From Mesorhizobium zhangyense (GTDB lineage Bacteria; Pseudomonadota; Alphaproteobacteria; Rhizobiales; Rhizobiaceae): a stretch of 64,000 bases of DNA. The stretch covers positions 62,001 through 126,000 of the forward strand of contig NZ_JAAKZG010000003.1 of assembly GCF_011045115.1 (NCBI RefSeq). The letters are read 5' to 3'. The translations under genes and the position numbers were made by a program. Under the pieces are notes generated by a model. It was not told the origin of the DNA and made no database searches. It saw only the letters and a program-made list of their open reading frames with translations. Of this stretch, positions 1-8,514 are shown one piece after another; the first letter of the stretch is position 1, and the number at the start of each line of letters is the position of its first letter.

Positions 1-1158
1 CGAATGGCGGAGGTGACGCTTCCGTCCCGCGCCTATTGGAGCGACGCCGAATACCAGCGCGATCTCGACGCGATCTGGTATCGAAACTGGATCATGGCCT
101 GCCGTGTGGCCGATCTAGACCAACCGCTAGCCTATCGCGTCTTCAAACTCGGCACGCAGGAAATCCTGATCATTCGCGACGAGACCGGCGTGCTGCGCGC
201 TTTCCACAACACATGTCGCCATCGCGGCTCGCAGCTTTGCAGTGAAAGCGAAGGCAGGCTGAAAGCCCGACTGCTGACCTGCCCGTATCATGCATGGTCC
301 TATTCGCTGCGCGGCGAGCTCGTGCGCGTACCGTCGAAATCGCTGCCCGAAGGTTTCGACAAGGCCGATTACCCGCTCTATCCGGTGGCGCTGTCGGTCT
401 GGCGCGGTTTCGTCTTCGTGAACCTGGCGGAAAATGCGCAAGGCTCGGCTGCAGATGTCTTCGACAGCGGCTCGGCCGACCTGAGCAACTGGCCGCTGGA
501 AAACCTCGTCACCGGGCATGCCTTTCGCAAGGTTATGAACTGCAACTGGAAAATTTTTTGGGAAAACTTCAACGAATGCCTGCATTGCCCGGGCGTCCAT
601 AAATCCCTGTCGCACCTCGTGCCGATCTATGGTCGCGGCCTGATGGCGCGGCATGACGATCCGGAATGGGCGCTTCATGCCGACAATGATGCGCCCGAAT
701 ATTCGGGCGGCCTGCGCGCCGGCGCCGAGACGTGGTCTGAGGACGGGTGCGTTCATGGCCCGGTCTTTCCCGGCCTGACAGAGGCCGAGCGTGCCACCGG
801 CCAGACCTATGCTTCACACCTGCCGTCGATGTTCATCGTCGGCCATGTCGATTACGTCCGCACCGTGCGGCTGGTTCCGCTTGGGCCGGAGCAAACGGAG
901 CTTGTTGCCAAATGGCTCTTCCTGCCGGAAGCGCTCACCGCAAGTGGTACCGACCTCGAAAACATCGTCAAGTTCGGCATCCAGGTGCTGGAGGAGGACG
1001 CGGCCATCTGCGAGATCAACCAGAAGGGCCTGCATTCGCTTCGTCACGAGACCGGCGTCCTGATGCCGGAGGAATATGAGCTTCAGCGCTTCCACCAATG
1101 GGTGCGCGTCCAGCACGCACATATGCTCACATCGACTTCGGCAGATAGCGCCAGGTGA
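1..1158 (+). CDS. Rieske-type ring-hydroxylating oxygenase, alpha subunit (5' end may lie outside)
   Basis: Large subunit of a Rieske non-haem iron oxygenase; such enzymes hydroxylate aromatic rings or demethylate quaternary amines using electrons from a partner reductase. Counting from the ATG at 4, the Rieske [2Fe-2S] ligands are Cys71-x-His73 and Cys93-x2-His96, and the mononuclear iron site is Glu191-x2-His194-x4-His199. The frame is open back to base 1 and the N-terminus is short for the family, so the true start may be upstream. The sequence looks closer to the GbcA/choline monooxygenase-like branch than to classical naphthalene dioxygenases, but the substrate cannot be read from sequence. 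Its 3' end overlaps the converging MFS gene by 32 bases. Confidence 0.85.
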   Translation, partial: RMAEVTLPSRAYWSDAEYQRDLDAIWYRNWIMACRVADLDQPLAYRVFKLGTQEILIIRDETGVLRAFHNTCRHRGSQLCSESEGRLKARLLTCPYHAWSYSLRGELVRVPSKSLPEGFDKADYPLYPVALSVWRGFVFVNLAENAQGSAADVFDSGSADLSNWPLENLVTGHAFRKVMNCNWKIFWENFNECLHCPGVHKSLSHLVPIYGRGLMARHDDPEWALHADNDAPEYSGGLRAGAETWSEDGCVHGPVFPGLTEAERATGQTYASHLPSMFIVGHVDYVRTVRLVPLGPEQTELVAKWLFLPEALTASGTDLENIVKFGIQVLEEDAAICEINQKGLHSLRHETGVLMPEEYELQRFHQWVRVQHAHMLTSTSADSAR

Positions 1159-2326
1159 TGAAGCCGCAGATGGCCGTGAAAGCGCCGAGCGTGACGAACA
1201 CCGCGCCGAGCCCGAAGAAGGCAAGTACCACCGAATAGACCAGCGGCGGCAACAGCTCCGAAAGGTCGAGATAGGTGCGATAGACAGCTGTCATTTGCGG
1301 CCGCTCATGGATGCGCACCGCGCGCATGAAGGCCGTGGAGCCGAGCGCATCGAGCGCCACCGCAAACAGCGCGCCGAAAAGCAGGAAGACGCCAGTGACA
1401 AGCGGCAATCGCTCGCCGTCAAGTCCGGCCAGCAACAGTGCCGCGCTCATGCCGACGAAGGCAAACGCCATGATGTTTCGCGCGCCGAAGCGCCGGCCGG
1501 CCTTGCCCCAATAGATGGCGGCAAACAGAAGGGCGTTTCCTGCCGAAACCAGAAGGCCACCGGCCAGTTCGCCCTGCCCCGTCACCACCATCAGGATCGG
1601 GCCGTAGACGAAGAACGTCGTCCAGAAGCAGGAGCGCCCGAAGGCGATCACCCAGGCCAGCCGCAGCCGTGGCTGGGCGACGAAGCGGCCGATATTCCTG
1701 AGCGGATTGGCCGGCCGCGTCTTGCCGGGACGGATCATGGCGTTGTCGCCGAGGCGGAAGTACCAGAAGGTGATCAGCAGCGCGATCGCAAAGGCGACCA
1801 CCACGCCATGCGTCACGAAGATGCCGTAGCGGGTGTAGAGGAACACGCCCAGCGTCGGACCGCCTGTCCAGGCGATCATCGATGTGGCCATGCGCAGCGA
1901 TTCGGCCTGCATGATGTCGGTCTTGCGGATATGGTCCATGATGTAGAGGTTGAGCGTGATCGCCAGCGCGCTCGCCCCCATGACGCGGGCCAGCATCCCG
2001 AACATCTGCCCCGGCAGCGAATGCGTCATGAACAGCAGCGAACCGACGGCAAGCAGCGCAACGCCGGTTGTGTAGATCCAGCGCCGCGAGAAGCGGTCGA
2101 TCAACATCGGCATGAACAGCGTTGCCGAAAGGCCGATGAAGGCAACGAGTGTGTAGAGCAGAGAGACGGTCTGCTTGTTCTGCAGGAGTTCGTAGGCCTG
2201 GATCGGAACGACGCTGGCGATCGAGGCGCGCGCAAAAGATTCCAGCGCATAGAGCGTGGCAAATGTGCGCGCGCCCGCCGGCTTTACGGCGGGAAGCCAG
2301 ATCGGATGCCTTACCTGCGTGACCAT
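1127..2326 (-). CDS. MFS transporter
   Basis: A 399-residue integral membrane protein with about twelve hydrophobic segments, typical of the major facilitator superfamily. A loop near residues 75-85 (LIDRFSRRWIY) matches the basic loop between helices 2 and 3 that is diagnostic for MFS carriers. The direction of transport and substrate are not evident. It converges on the Rieske oxygenase gene, overlapping its last codons, so the two are not co-transcribed. A palindromic repeat lies upstream of its start, between it and the aldo/keto reductase gene. Confidence 0.85.
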   Translation of the reverse strand: MVTQVRHPIWLPAVKPAGARTFATLYALESFARASIASVVPIQAYELLQNKQTVSLLYTLVAFIGLSATLFMPMLIDRFSRRWIYTTGVALLAVGSLLFMTHSLPGQMFGMLARVMGASALAITLNLYIMDHIRKTDIMQAESLRMATSMIAWTGGPTLGVFLYTRYGIFVTHGVVVAFAIALLITFWYFRLGDNAMIRPGKTRPANPLRNIGRFVAQPRLRLAWVIAFGRSCFWTTFFVYGPILMVVTGQGELAGGLLVSAGNALLFAAIYWGKAGRRFGARNIMAFAFVGMSAALLLAGLDGERLPLVTGVFLLFGALFAVALDALGSTAFMRAVRIHERPQMTAVYRTYLDLSELLPPLVYSVVLAFFGLGAVFVTLGAFTAICGFITWRYLPKSM

Positions 2327-2483
2327 TCCTGCCCCGGATCATTTGCCGGCAGATTTGCAGGCCCGATCACACCGCCGATAGCAGGAAACCGACCTGCCAT
2401 CGTCGCAAAAGCCGGCTGGATATCGTCTTTCCGGCTGTGGCCTAAGACTCGGCTGCGCATTGAAATCGCAAGTAGGCCGCGTT

Positions 2484-2648
2484 CCTTCGCGCCCCTCTGG
2501 CCTGCCGGCCATCTCCCCCGCAAGTGGGGAGATTAGCAGCTTCACTTGTGCGCCCTACCTGCAACGCTGAAGATTGTCGAAAGAGGACATGACGGCTGAT
2601 CTCCCCACCCGCGGGGGAGATGGCCGGCAGGCCAGAGGGGGGCAACGT
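2484..2648. repeat. Palindromic repeat, family A (intergenic copy)
   Basis: Imperfect inverted repeat of about 165 bases. The left arm (about 2484-2534) and the right arm (2599-2648) are reverse complements around a spacer of about 65 bases. Both arms and spacer are homologous to the elements embedded in cobN (36948-37114) and cobG (39737-39903), but this copy is more diverged, for example CCGGCC where the others have CCGGAC. It lies between the MFS start and the 3' end of the aldo/keto reductase gene and codes for nothing here. Confidence 0.85.
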
Positions 2649-2668
2649 AGGGCGAAACCCGAGGCGAG

Positions 2669-3499
2669 CTACACCCGGTCCCACTCCGGCGAGAACCCGA
2701 AATCGCAAAGACGCGAATTGCGGCCGGTGAGAGCAGAGATCGCCACCATCTCTTCGGTCGACAGGGCAAAGTCGAAGATGGCGATGTTTTCCGATAGCCG
2801 CGCGATTTTCGTCGTGCGCGGAATGGCGACCACGCCTTCCTGCTGCACGTGCCAGCGCAGCACGATCTGGCCCGGCGTCTTGCCGTGACGGGCGGCAGCA
2901 TCGCGGATCGCGTTTTCCGAAAACAGGTCGCCACCGCGATAGAGCGGGCAATAGGAAACCAGCGCCATACCGTTGTCGCGGCACAGGCGATAGACCTTCC
3001 GCTGGTCGAGATAGGGGTGGTTCTCGACCTGATTGGCAACCAGCGGTTCCTCCGACAGCGCAATCGCCTGCGAAAGCAGTGCTGTCGGGAAATTCGAGAC
3101 ACCGATATGGCGCGCAAGGCCGCTGCGCTTCACAGCGTTCAGCGCCTTGATAGAGCCCGCCAGCGGAATTTTCGGGTTCGGCCAGTGGATCAGCAGCAGG
3201 TCGACCTGATCGAGGCCGAGATGCTTCAGGCTGGCCTCGGTCGAGCGCTCCAGATCTCCCGGCGCGATGTCCGTCCACCACACCTTCGTCGTCACGAAAA
3301 CATCGTCGCGCGCAACGTCCGAAGCACGAAGGCCGACGCCGACATCCTTCTCGTTGCCGTAAGCGGCTGCCGTGTCGATGTGGCGATAGCCGACCGACAG
3401 CGCGCGCAGCACGAGCTCGGCACAGTCGTCGCCTGAAAGCGTCCATGTTCCGAGACCGAGCGCGGGAATTTGCGCGCCATTGGCGTTTACGCTGTGCAT
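2669..3499 (-). CDS. Aldo/keto reductase (2,5-diketo-gluconate reductase-like)
   Basis: NADPH-dependent oxidoreductase of the AKR fold, 276 residues from the chosen start. The catalytic tetrad is visible as Asp42, Tyr47 (DTAAAYGNE), Lys72 (VTTKVWW) and His105 (LLIHWPNP). The family reduces small aldehydes and ketones; the natural substrate is not predictable. I chose the ATG at 3499 because TTGGAG sits seven bases upstream of it, whereas the upstream ATG at 3517 lacks a comparable ribosome binding site. It is divergent from the DUF1624 gene with only about 80 bases between the starts, so their promoters must be close together. Confidence 0.9.
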   Translation of the reverse strand: MHSVNANGAQIPALGLGTWTLSGDDCAELVLRALSVGYRHIDTAAAYGNEKDVGVGLRASDVARDDVFVTTKVWWTDIAPGDLERSTEASLKHLGLDQVDLLLIHWPNPKIPLAGSIKALNAVKRSGLARHIGVSNFPTALLSQAIALSEEPLVANQVENHPYLDQRKVYRLCRDNGMALVSYCPLYRGGDLFSENAIRDAAARHGKTPGQIVLRWHVQQEGVVAIPRTTKIARLSENIAIFDFALSTEEMVAISALTGRNSRLCDFGFSPEWDRV

Positions 3500-3580
3500 G
3501 GCATTCTCCAATTCCATTCTTTCGTCGTTATGATCCGTGCTAACGGTTGAACGATAATCAAACGAACCGCAACATCACGC

Positions 3581-4558
3581 ATGCTTCCAGACTCAGAACC
3601 ACTTCAGCAACCAAAATCACGCCGTATAGATGCGCTCGACCTGGCGCGCGGCCTCGCCCTGATCGCCATGGCGATCTACCACTTCACCTGGGATCTCGGA
3701 TTCTTCGGCTACACCGAGCCCGGCCTGACGGCCTTTGGCGGCTGGAAGCTGTTTGCGCGCTGCATCGCCTCGAGCTTCCTGTTCCTCGTCGGCGTCAGCC
3801 TTTTCCTGGCGCATGGCAAGGGCATTCGCTGGAAAGGGTTCTGGCGCCGCTTCGCCATGGTGGCGGGCGCGGCTGCCGCCATCTCCGTCATCACCTACTT
3901 TGCCGTGCCGGACGACCTGATTTTCTTCGGCATATTGCACCAGATCGCGCTGGCAAGCCTGCTTGGACTTCTGTTCCTGCGGCTGCCGACGCTGCTCACT
4001 TTGGTCGTGGCGGTAGCGGTGATCGCCGCACCGAACTTCCTGCGAACCCCCTTCTTCGATCATCCGGCGTGGTGGTGGGTCGGCCTGTCGTCCGTCAATC
4101 CGCGCTCGAACGACTACGTCCCGCTGTTTCCGTGGTTCGGCGCGGTCCTGCTCGGCATCGTCGCGGCCAGGCTCGCCACATCCTCCGGGCTGTTTGCGCG
4201 ATTGGCAGGAATTTCTCTCGGATCGTGGTCGAAGCCGCTGACCTTCGCCGGCCGGCACAGCCTCGCCTTCTACCTCATCCACCAGCCGGTGCTGATCGCC
4301 TGCATCTGGCTGTTTTCACAGGTCATGCCGGCTGACATTCCCACCAAGGAGGTGCAGTTCCGCACCTCCTGCGAACGAACCTGCCAGGAGACGCGCGACG
4401 CCGAATTCTGCACGCGCTATTGCGCCTGCATGCTCGATACGCTGGAAAAGGACACACTGGACGCGCTCTTCGCCGGAAAACAGACGCAGGAACTGCGCGA
4501 CAAGGTGAATGACAGCGCCGGCTACTGCACGGCAGAGACCGAAAACGCGAGCCCTTAG
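3581..4558 (+). CDS. DUF1624 / heparan-alpha-glucosaminide N-acetyltransferase-like membrane protein
   Basis: A 325-residue multi-pass membrane protein beginning with the family signature RIDALDLARGLALIAMAIYH, where the histidine and the arginine-aspartate pair are conserved in the DUF1624/HGSNAT superfamily of membrane acyltransferases. Roughly eight hydrophobic segments follow. Unusually, the last 75 or so residues form a soluble cysteine-rich tail with the pattern C-x3-C-x8-C-x3-C-x-C followed by a final cysteine; this is not part of the core family and could be a disulphide-bonded periplasmic appendage. Its stop codon overlaps a palindromic repeat. The function is unknown. Confidence 0.75.
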   Translation: MLPDSEPLQQPKSRRIDALDLARGLALIAMAIYHFTWDLGFFGYTEPGLTAFGGWKLFARCIASSFLFLVGVSLFLAHGKGIRWKGFWRRFAMVAGAAAAISVITYFAVPDDLIFFGILHQIALASLLGLLFLRLPTLLTLVVAVAVIAAPNFLRTPFFDHPAWWWVGLSSVNPRSNDYVPLFPWFGAVLLGIVAARLATSSGLFARLAGISLGSWSKPLTFAGRHSLAFYLIHQPVLIACIWLFSQVMPADIPTKEVQFRTSCERTCQETRDAEFCTRYCACMLDTLEKDTLDALFAGKQTQELRDKVNDSAGYCTAETENASP

Positions 4559-4656
4559 AGCAGTTCAGCTTCAACAGAACGCCGAACTGCTCTAAGTATT
4601 TGTTTTTACGCAATTCCGGCCGGAAAACCGTTACACACTTTTCCTGGAATTGCTCT
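4557..4656. repeat. Two adjacent small palindromic repeats
   Basis: The first hairpin has 10-base perfect arms, AGAGCAGTTC (4557-4566) and GAACTGCTCT (4584-4593), and overlaps the stop codon of the preceding gene; the T-rich stretch after it could help terminate transcription. The second element has GCAATTCC (4610-4617) pairing with GGAATTGC (4646-4653) around a conserved core containing GGAAAACCGTTACACACTTT. A close relative of the second element occurs at 51282-51325. Confidence 0.8.
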
Positions 4657-4672
4657 AGGGAGGAGGAACGCA

Positions 4673-5152
4673 ATGACGGACATCCACACGGCGCCGAACC
4701 GCATACCATGGCCGCCGATCATCTATCTCGTGGCCATCGCCATCAGCATCGCGCTGGGTTTGCTCTATCCGCTGCCGTGGCTGCCGTCCGGCATACTCCC
4801 CGACATATTGTTCGCGCTCGGATGGCTTGCCGTCGCCGGCACGATTGCTCTCTACATTTCGGCCATGCGTGCATTGAAGCAGGGCAACACGACGATCAAG
4901 CCTCACAAGGGCGCAGATCACCTTGTGACGGGTGGTGCCTTCTCTTTCACCCGCAACCCGATCTATCTCGGCAACACGCTGCTGATGATCGGCGTTGGCC
5001 TGATAACCGGCATCGTCTGGTTTTTCCTGCTGGCGCTGGTGGCTGCCTTCACCACCCAGAAACTCGCCATAGAGCGCGAGGAAAAGCACCTGATGGCGCG
5101 CTTCGGCAAGAAGTACCGCGATTATGCCAAGCGCATCCGGCGCTGGATTTGA
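4673..5152 (+). CDS. Isoprenylcysteine carboxyl methyltransferase / phospholipid methyltransferase family protein
   Basis: A 159-residue membrane protein with about four hydrophobic helices. The conserved C-terminal part carries the family motif RNPIYLG (near residue 101) followed by a glutamate and RFGKKYRDYAKRIRRWI, as in the SAM-dependent ICMT/PEMT-like family. In bacteria these small proteins probably methylate lipids or small hydrophobic substrates; the actual acceptor is unknown. A GGAGGAGGAACGCA ribosome binding site precedes the ATG. It stands alone between a repeat and the converging MerR gene. Confidence 0.8.
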   Translation: MTDIHTAPNRIPWPPIIYLVAIAISIALGLLYPLPWLPSGILPDILFALGWLAVAGTIALYISAMRALKQGNTTIKPHKGADHLVTGGAFSFTRNPIYLGNTLLMIGVGLITGIVWFFLLALVAAFTTQKLAIEREEKHLMARFGKKYRDYAKRIRRWI

Positions 5153-5183
5153 AGGAACGGTAGGTAGAGGCTTCGACTCGCCT

Positions 5184-5570
5184 TTAAGTCGTCACACCCA
5201 ATTCGACCAGGCGCTCCACGCATGCTTCCTCGGCATGGTCGAGTTCGGCAAGCGTCTCTTCGAGGTCGCGGCGTTTCTGACGCAGGTCCTCGCGCTTTTC
5301 CTCGATTCGCTTGATCATCAGGTTGAGCTGGCCGACTTCGCCGGGCGGCTCCTTGTACATCTGGATGATTTCGCGGATTTCGTTGATTGAGAACCCAAGC
5401 CGCTTTCCCCGCATGATCTGCTTGACCAGATGGCGGTCGGTCGGGCGGAACAGGCGCGTACGCCCACGCCGGACGGGCTGGATAAGCCCTTCATCCTCGT
5501 AGAACCGCAAGGTGCGCGTCGAAATATCGAACTCGCGGGTCAGTTCGGTGATCGAATAATATTCCCGCAT
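5184..5570 (-). CDS. MerR-family transcriptional regulator
   Basis: A 128-residue regulator with an N-terminal MerR winged helix (SITELTREFDISTRTLRFYE, residues 6-25) followed by a long predicted coiled coil rich in Glu, Arg and Lys that would form the dimerisation helix. No cysteine-rich metal site is present at the C-terminus (only one Cys, near residue 119), so metal sensing is unlikely. It resembles the LiuR-like branch that senses acyl-CoA metabolites, but no leucine catabolism genes are adjacent. I start at 5570 because the upstream extension crosses a palindromic repeat. Confidence 0.85.
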   Translation of the reverse strand: MREYYSITELTREFDISTRTLRFYEDEGLIQPVRRGRTRLFRPTDRHLVKQIMRGKRLGFSINEIREIIQMYKEPPGEVGQLNLMIKRIEEKREDLRQKRRDLEETLAELDHAEEACVERLVELGVTT

Positions 5571-5589
5571 GGCAGTTCCATTCTCGCCA

Positions 5590-5640
5590 GAGCATCGGCC
5601 CGAAAAAGTGGATAGCGGTTTTCGAAGAAATCCGATGCTC
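5590..5640. repeat. Small palindromic repeat upstream of the merR gene
   Basis: GAGCATCGG (5590-5598) pairs with CCGATGCTC (5632-5640) around a core containing CGAAAAAGTGG and GCGGTTTTCG. This has the look of the short dispersed elements abundant in Rhizobiales intergenic regions. It sits about 20 bases upstream of the chosen merR start and could form a hairpin in the leader. Confidence 0.7.
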
Positions 5641-5723
5641 CACAAGCGCGACTCCAAGCTGGAATCTTGGCACGGCATTTACGTAAAAGTCAATCGATCA
5701 CGGGGGCGTGATCGAAATGATCT

Positions 5724-7142
5724 TCAGGTCACGCCGAACCACCAGGTCGCCAACCCGAGAAAGGCAAAGAAGCCGACGACATCGGTAACGGTCGTAACGA
5801 ACACGGCGGAAGCCACGGCCGGATCGGCACCGAAGCGATCCAGCAACAGCGGGATCAGAATTCCGGCAAGGGCTGCCACGAACATGTTGATGACCATGGC
5901 CGCGGCAATGATGCCGCCAAGGTTCGGGTCCTGGAACCAGGTGGCGGCTACGATGCCGATGAGGACAGCGAAGATGATGCCGTTGATGAAACCGACGCCC
6001 ATCTCGCGACGGATGATGCGGCCGGCATTGTAGATATCGAGATCGCGCGTCGCCAATGCACGCACCGTCACGGTCATCGTCTGCGAGCCGGCATTGCCGC
6101 CCATCCCCGCCACGATAGGCATCAGCACGGCGAGCGCCACGATGCGCTCGATCGTATGGTCGAACAGGCCGATGACCGACGCTGCCAGAAAAGCCGTGAA
6201 CAGGTTGACGAGAAGCCAGGGCACGCGCGAGCGCGAAGCGGTGAGCACGCTGTCGGAAAGCTCTTCGTCACCGACACCGCCCATGCGCAGCAGATCTTCC
6301 TCGGCTTCCTGCTGGATCACGTCGACGACGTCGTCGATGGTCAGCACGCCGACGAGCCGCTCATTTTCGTCAACGACGGCAGCAGACAGAAGATCGTACT
6401 GTTCGAACTCGTGCGCGGCCTCTTCCTGGTCCATGCTGGCCGGAATGGCGTGGCGCGTCTCGTGCATGACGTCTTCGATCTTGACCGAGCGCTTGGAACG
6501 CAGGATCTGGTCGAGATCGAGCGCGCCGAGGAGCTTGAAGGTCGGATCGATGACGAATATCTGGCTGAACCTGTCGGGCAGGTTCTTGTCGTCGCGCATA
6601 TAGTCGATCGTCTGGCCAACGGTCCAGAACGGCGGCACCGCGACGAATTCCGTCTGCATGCGCCGGCCGGCCGATTCTTCCGGATAGTCGAGCGAGCGGC
6701 GCAGCCTGATCCGTTCGGTGAACGGCAGTTGCGCCAGAATCTCGTCCTGATCCTCCTGGTCGAGATCTTCCAGAATATAGACGGCATCGTCCGAATCGAG
6801 TTCCTGGACGGCCTGGGCAATCTGCGCGTTGGGCAGATTGTCGACGATGTCGAGACGAATCGCTTCGTCGACCTCGGTAAGCGACGAAAAATCGAAATCG
6901 CTGCCCATGAGATCGACCAGTGCGCGCCGCTGCTCCGGCAGCAGCGCCTCGAGAAGATCACCAAGTTCGGACTGATGGAGGCTTCCGACATCCTCCTTGA
7001 GCGCCAGCGTATCGCGATCGGCAATCGCCGCGCCGACATGGGCAAGGAACGACGCACGGACAACGCCGTCCTCGCCGTAGATATCGGCGTGGTCATGGGG
7101 CTGCGCGGTAGCGCCTGACGTGTGTTCGTCCTGGCCTTCCAA
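5724..7142 (-). CDS. mgtE: Magnesium transporter MgtE
   Basis: A 472-residue Mg2+ channel of the MgtE family. The layout is canonical: an acidic N-domain (about residues 35-150), a CBS-domain pair (about 155-275) that senses cytoplasmic Mg2+, and a C-terminal block of five transmembrane helices (about 300-472) containing the pore. The conserved MPIVAGMGGNAGSQ segment lies in the membrane part. It is followed on the same strand by no further gene, and tRNA-Leu lies just upstream in the same orientation, so read-through from the tRNA promoter is possible. A second potassium- or copper-like role is not indicated. Confidence 0.95.
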   Translation of the reverse strand: MEGQDEHTSGATAQPHDHADIYGEDGVVRASFLAHVGAAIADRDTLALKEDVGSLHQSELGDLLEALLPEQRRALVDLMGSDFDFSSLTEVDEAIRLDIVDNLPNAQIAQAVQELDSDDAVYILEDLDQEDQDEILAQLPFTERIRLRRSLDYPEESAGRRMQTEFVAVPPFWTVGQTIDYMRDDKNLPDRFSQIFVIDPTFKLLGALDLDQILRSKRSVKIEDVMHETRHAIPASMDQEEAAHEFEQYDLLSAAVVDENERLVGVLTIDDVVDVIQQEAEEDLLRMGGVGDEELSDSVLTASRSRVPWLLVNLFTAFLAASVIGLFDHTIERIVALAVLMPIVAGMGGNAGSQTMTVTVRALATRDLDIYNAGRIIRREMGVGFINGIIFAVLIGIVAATWFQDPNLGGIIAAAMVINMFVAALAGILIPLLLDRFGADPAVASAVFVTTVTDVVGFFAFLGLATWWFGVT

Positions 7143-7284
7143 ACCTGCCCCTTGCTCTGTGATTTCGGGAAATCGTCTATGGCAGGTCTAAAGCAGAACG
7201 CGCTGGAATATCAAACGAAATGCGCCCTTCCCTGCCGCAAGACAGAAGGAACCGACAATCTTGGCAATGTCAGGGAGAGAGTGA

Positions 7285-7369
7285 TGGTGCGGTCGAGAAG
7301 ACTCGAACTTCCACGGGTTGCCCCACAGCGACCTCAACGCTGCGCGTCTACCAATTCCGCCACGACCGC
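7285..7369 (-). tRNA. tRNA-Leu (anticodon GAG)
   Basis: Reading the minus strand, the acceptor stem GCGGTCG pairs with CGACCGC and is followed by A and an encoded CCA (7285-7287). The anticodon stem CAGCG/CGCTG closes the loop TTGAGGT, giving anticodon GAG, and a long variable arm follows, as expected for a class II leucine tRNA. The T-loop is TTCGAGT. Length is 85 bases including CCA. Confidence 0.97.
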
Positions 7370-7634
7370 ACGTCACGAAGGAGCCGGTCGGAACCGGCCA
7401 GCGGCATGTAGCAAATCGTTTCCGGCGAAACAAGTGCACTCAACCGATTATTCGACGCTTGTTTGACACTTCGATGAAAGAGCGGGATTCTGGGCGAATC
7501 CGCCCCCTTTCCTGCCCCTGCGTCATGTGGAGAACCGCATCTTTGCCGCCAATGGCGGCTACAAAGGAAACTGGACCTTTTGCCCGCCAGCCGCCATATG
7601 ATGGTGACCCGCAGCAAGGCCAACCGACCCAGCC

Positions 7635-8375
7635 ATGACGCAACGCAGCCAGATCGAAACTTCGTTCAAAGCCACACCCAATTCGCCGCCCGTCGAATGG
7701 CGAATCGAACCCGGCCTGACGGCTTACGAAGACGCCCTCACCTTCATGGAGGCGCGCGCCGCAGCGATTCGCGATGGCTCCGCCGGCGAGATGGTCTGGC
7801 TGGTGGAACATCCCCCGCTCTACACGGCCGGCACCAGCGCGCAGGCAAGCGATCTCGTCGAGCCGGACCGCTTTCCGGTCTTCAATGCAGGCCGCGGGGG
7901 CGAATACACCTATCACGGCCCTGGCCAGCGCGTGGCCTATGTCATGCTGGACCTGAAGCGCCGGCGCGAAGACGTTCGCGCCTTTGTGGCAGCGCTCGAG
8001 GAATGGATCATCGGCACGCTGGATCGCTTCAATGTCCGCGGCGAACGGCGCGAGGATCGCGTCGGCGTCTGGGTGGTGCGACCGGATCGCCCGGCGATGC
8101 CGGACGGCTCACCTGCCGAAGACAAGATCGCTGCAATCGGCATCCGTCTCAGACGATGGGTCAGCTTTCATGGCATCGCCATAAATGTCGAGCCGGACCT
8201 GAACCATTTCAGCGGTATCGTGCCGTGCGGCGTCTCGGATCACGGCGTGACCAGCCTGGTCGATCTCGGCCTGCCGGTTACGATGGCAGACCTCGACGTA
8301 GCACTCAAATCGGCTTTCGAGACGGTATTCGGTCCGGCGGCGATTGCCGCCGAAGGTCTTCGCAAGGCCGGCTGA
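7635..8375 (+). CDS. lipB: Lipoyl(octanoyl) transferase LipB
   Basis: Transfers octanoyl from acyl carrier protein to the lipoyl domains of 2-oxoacid dehydrogenases and the glycine cleavage H protein. The family motif [13 protein letters not shown] is at about 86-98, the catalytic cysteine is Cys198 (GIVPCGV) and the catalytic lysine is Lys164 (DKIAAIGI). Length, 246 residues, is normal for alphaproteobacteria. The gene stands alone and converges on the small SOS-linked peptide gene; a hairpin at 8376-8406 separates the two. Confidence 0.96.
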   Translation: MTQRSQIETSFKATPNSPPVEWRIEPGLTAYEDALTFMEARAAAIRDGSAGEMVWLVEHPPLYTAGTSAQASDLVEPDRFPVFNAGRGGEYTYHGPGQRVAYVMLDLKRRREDVRAFVAALEEWIIGTLDRFNVRGERREDRVGVWVVRPDRPAMPDGSPAEDKIAAIGIRLRRWVSFHGIAINVEPDLNHFSGIVPCGVSDHGVTSLVDLGLPVTMADLDVALKSAFETVFGPAAIAAEGLRKAG

Positions 8376-8406
8376 ATTGCGGAATTGCCGGCCGCGGCAG
8401 CGCAAT
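8376..8406. terminator. Hairpin between converging lipB and small peptide gene
   Basis: Nested inverted repeat: ATTGCG (8376-8381) pairs with CGCAAT (8401-8406), and inside it TGCCG pairs with CGGCA. It begins at the base after the lipB stop codon and ends on the stop codon of the small minus-strand peptide. There is no long T-run on either side, so it is a possible bidirectional terminator or 3' protective hairpin rather than a classical intrinsic terminator. Confidence 0.55.
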
Positions 8407-8492
8407 CAAAGTGCGCCTATCCACATCGCCATGGAAATAAGAAACGTGCTCATGCAAACCAGTGAGACGACATCCTGAACCAGATCAGTCAT
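8406..8492 (-). CDS. Putative SOS-regulated 28-residue membrane peptide
   Basis: A short open frame beginning MTDLVQDVVS and continuing as one hydrophobic helix (about residues 8-28, rich in Val, Leu, Ile, Met, Phe and one Trp), ending in Gly-Ala-Leu. AGGAG stands six bases before the ATG. Two overlapping LexA boxes and a TTGACT -35 element lie immediately upstream, and a hairpin follows the stop codon. Size and control resemble Caulobacter SidA, a 29-residue SOS-induced inner-membrane inhibitor of cell division, but I cannot show sequence homology. Translation has not been demonstrated; the strong Shine-Dalgarno, operator and hairpin make a real gene likely. Confidence 0.65.
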   Translation of the reverse strand: MTDLVQDVVSLVCMSTFLISMAMWIGAL

Positions 8493-8514
8493 AACATTCT
8501 CCTGTTTTCTTTAT

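Noticed and set aside
1076-2536. 486-codon plus-strand frame antisense to the MFS gene, rich in Arg, His, Glu and Asp
   Set aside because: It is the opposite-strand shadow of a clear MFS gene in high-GC DNA, with no domain and no ribosome binding site. Similar long antisense frames over nuoN, lolC, nuoL and others were rejected for the same reason.
2484-2648. CRISPR array or insertion sequence
   Set aside because: The palindromes occur singly with one spacer, not as regularly spaced direct repeats, and there is no transposase frame.
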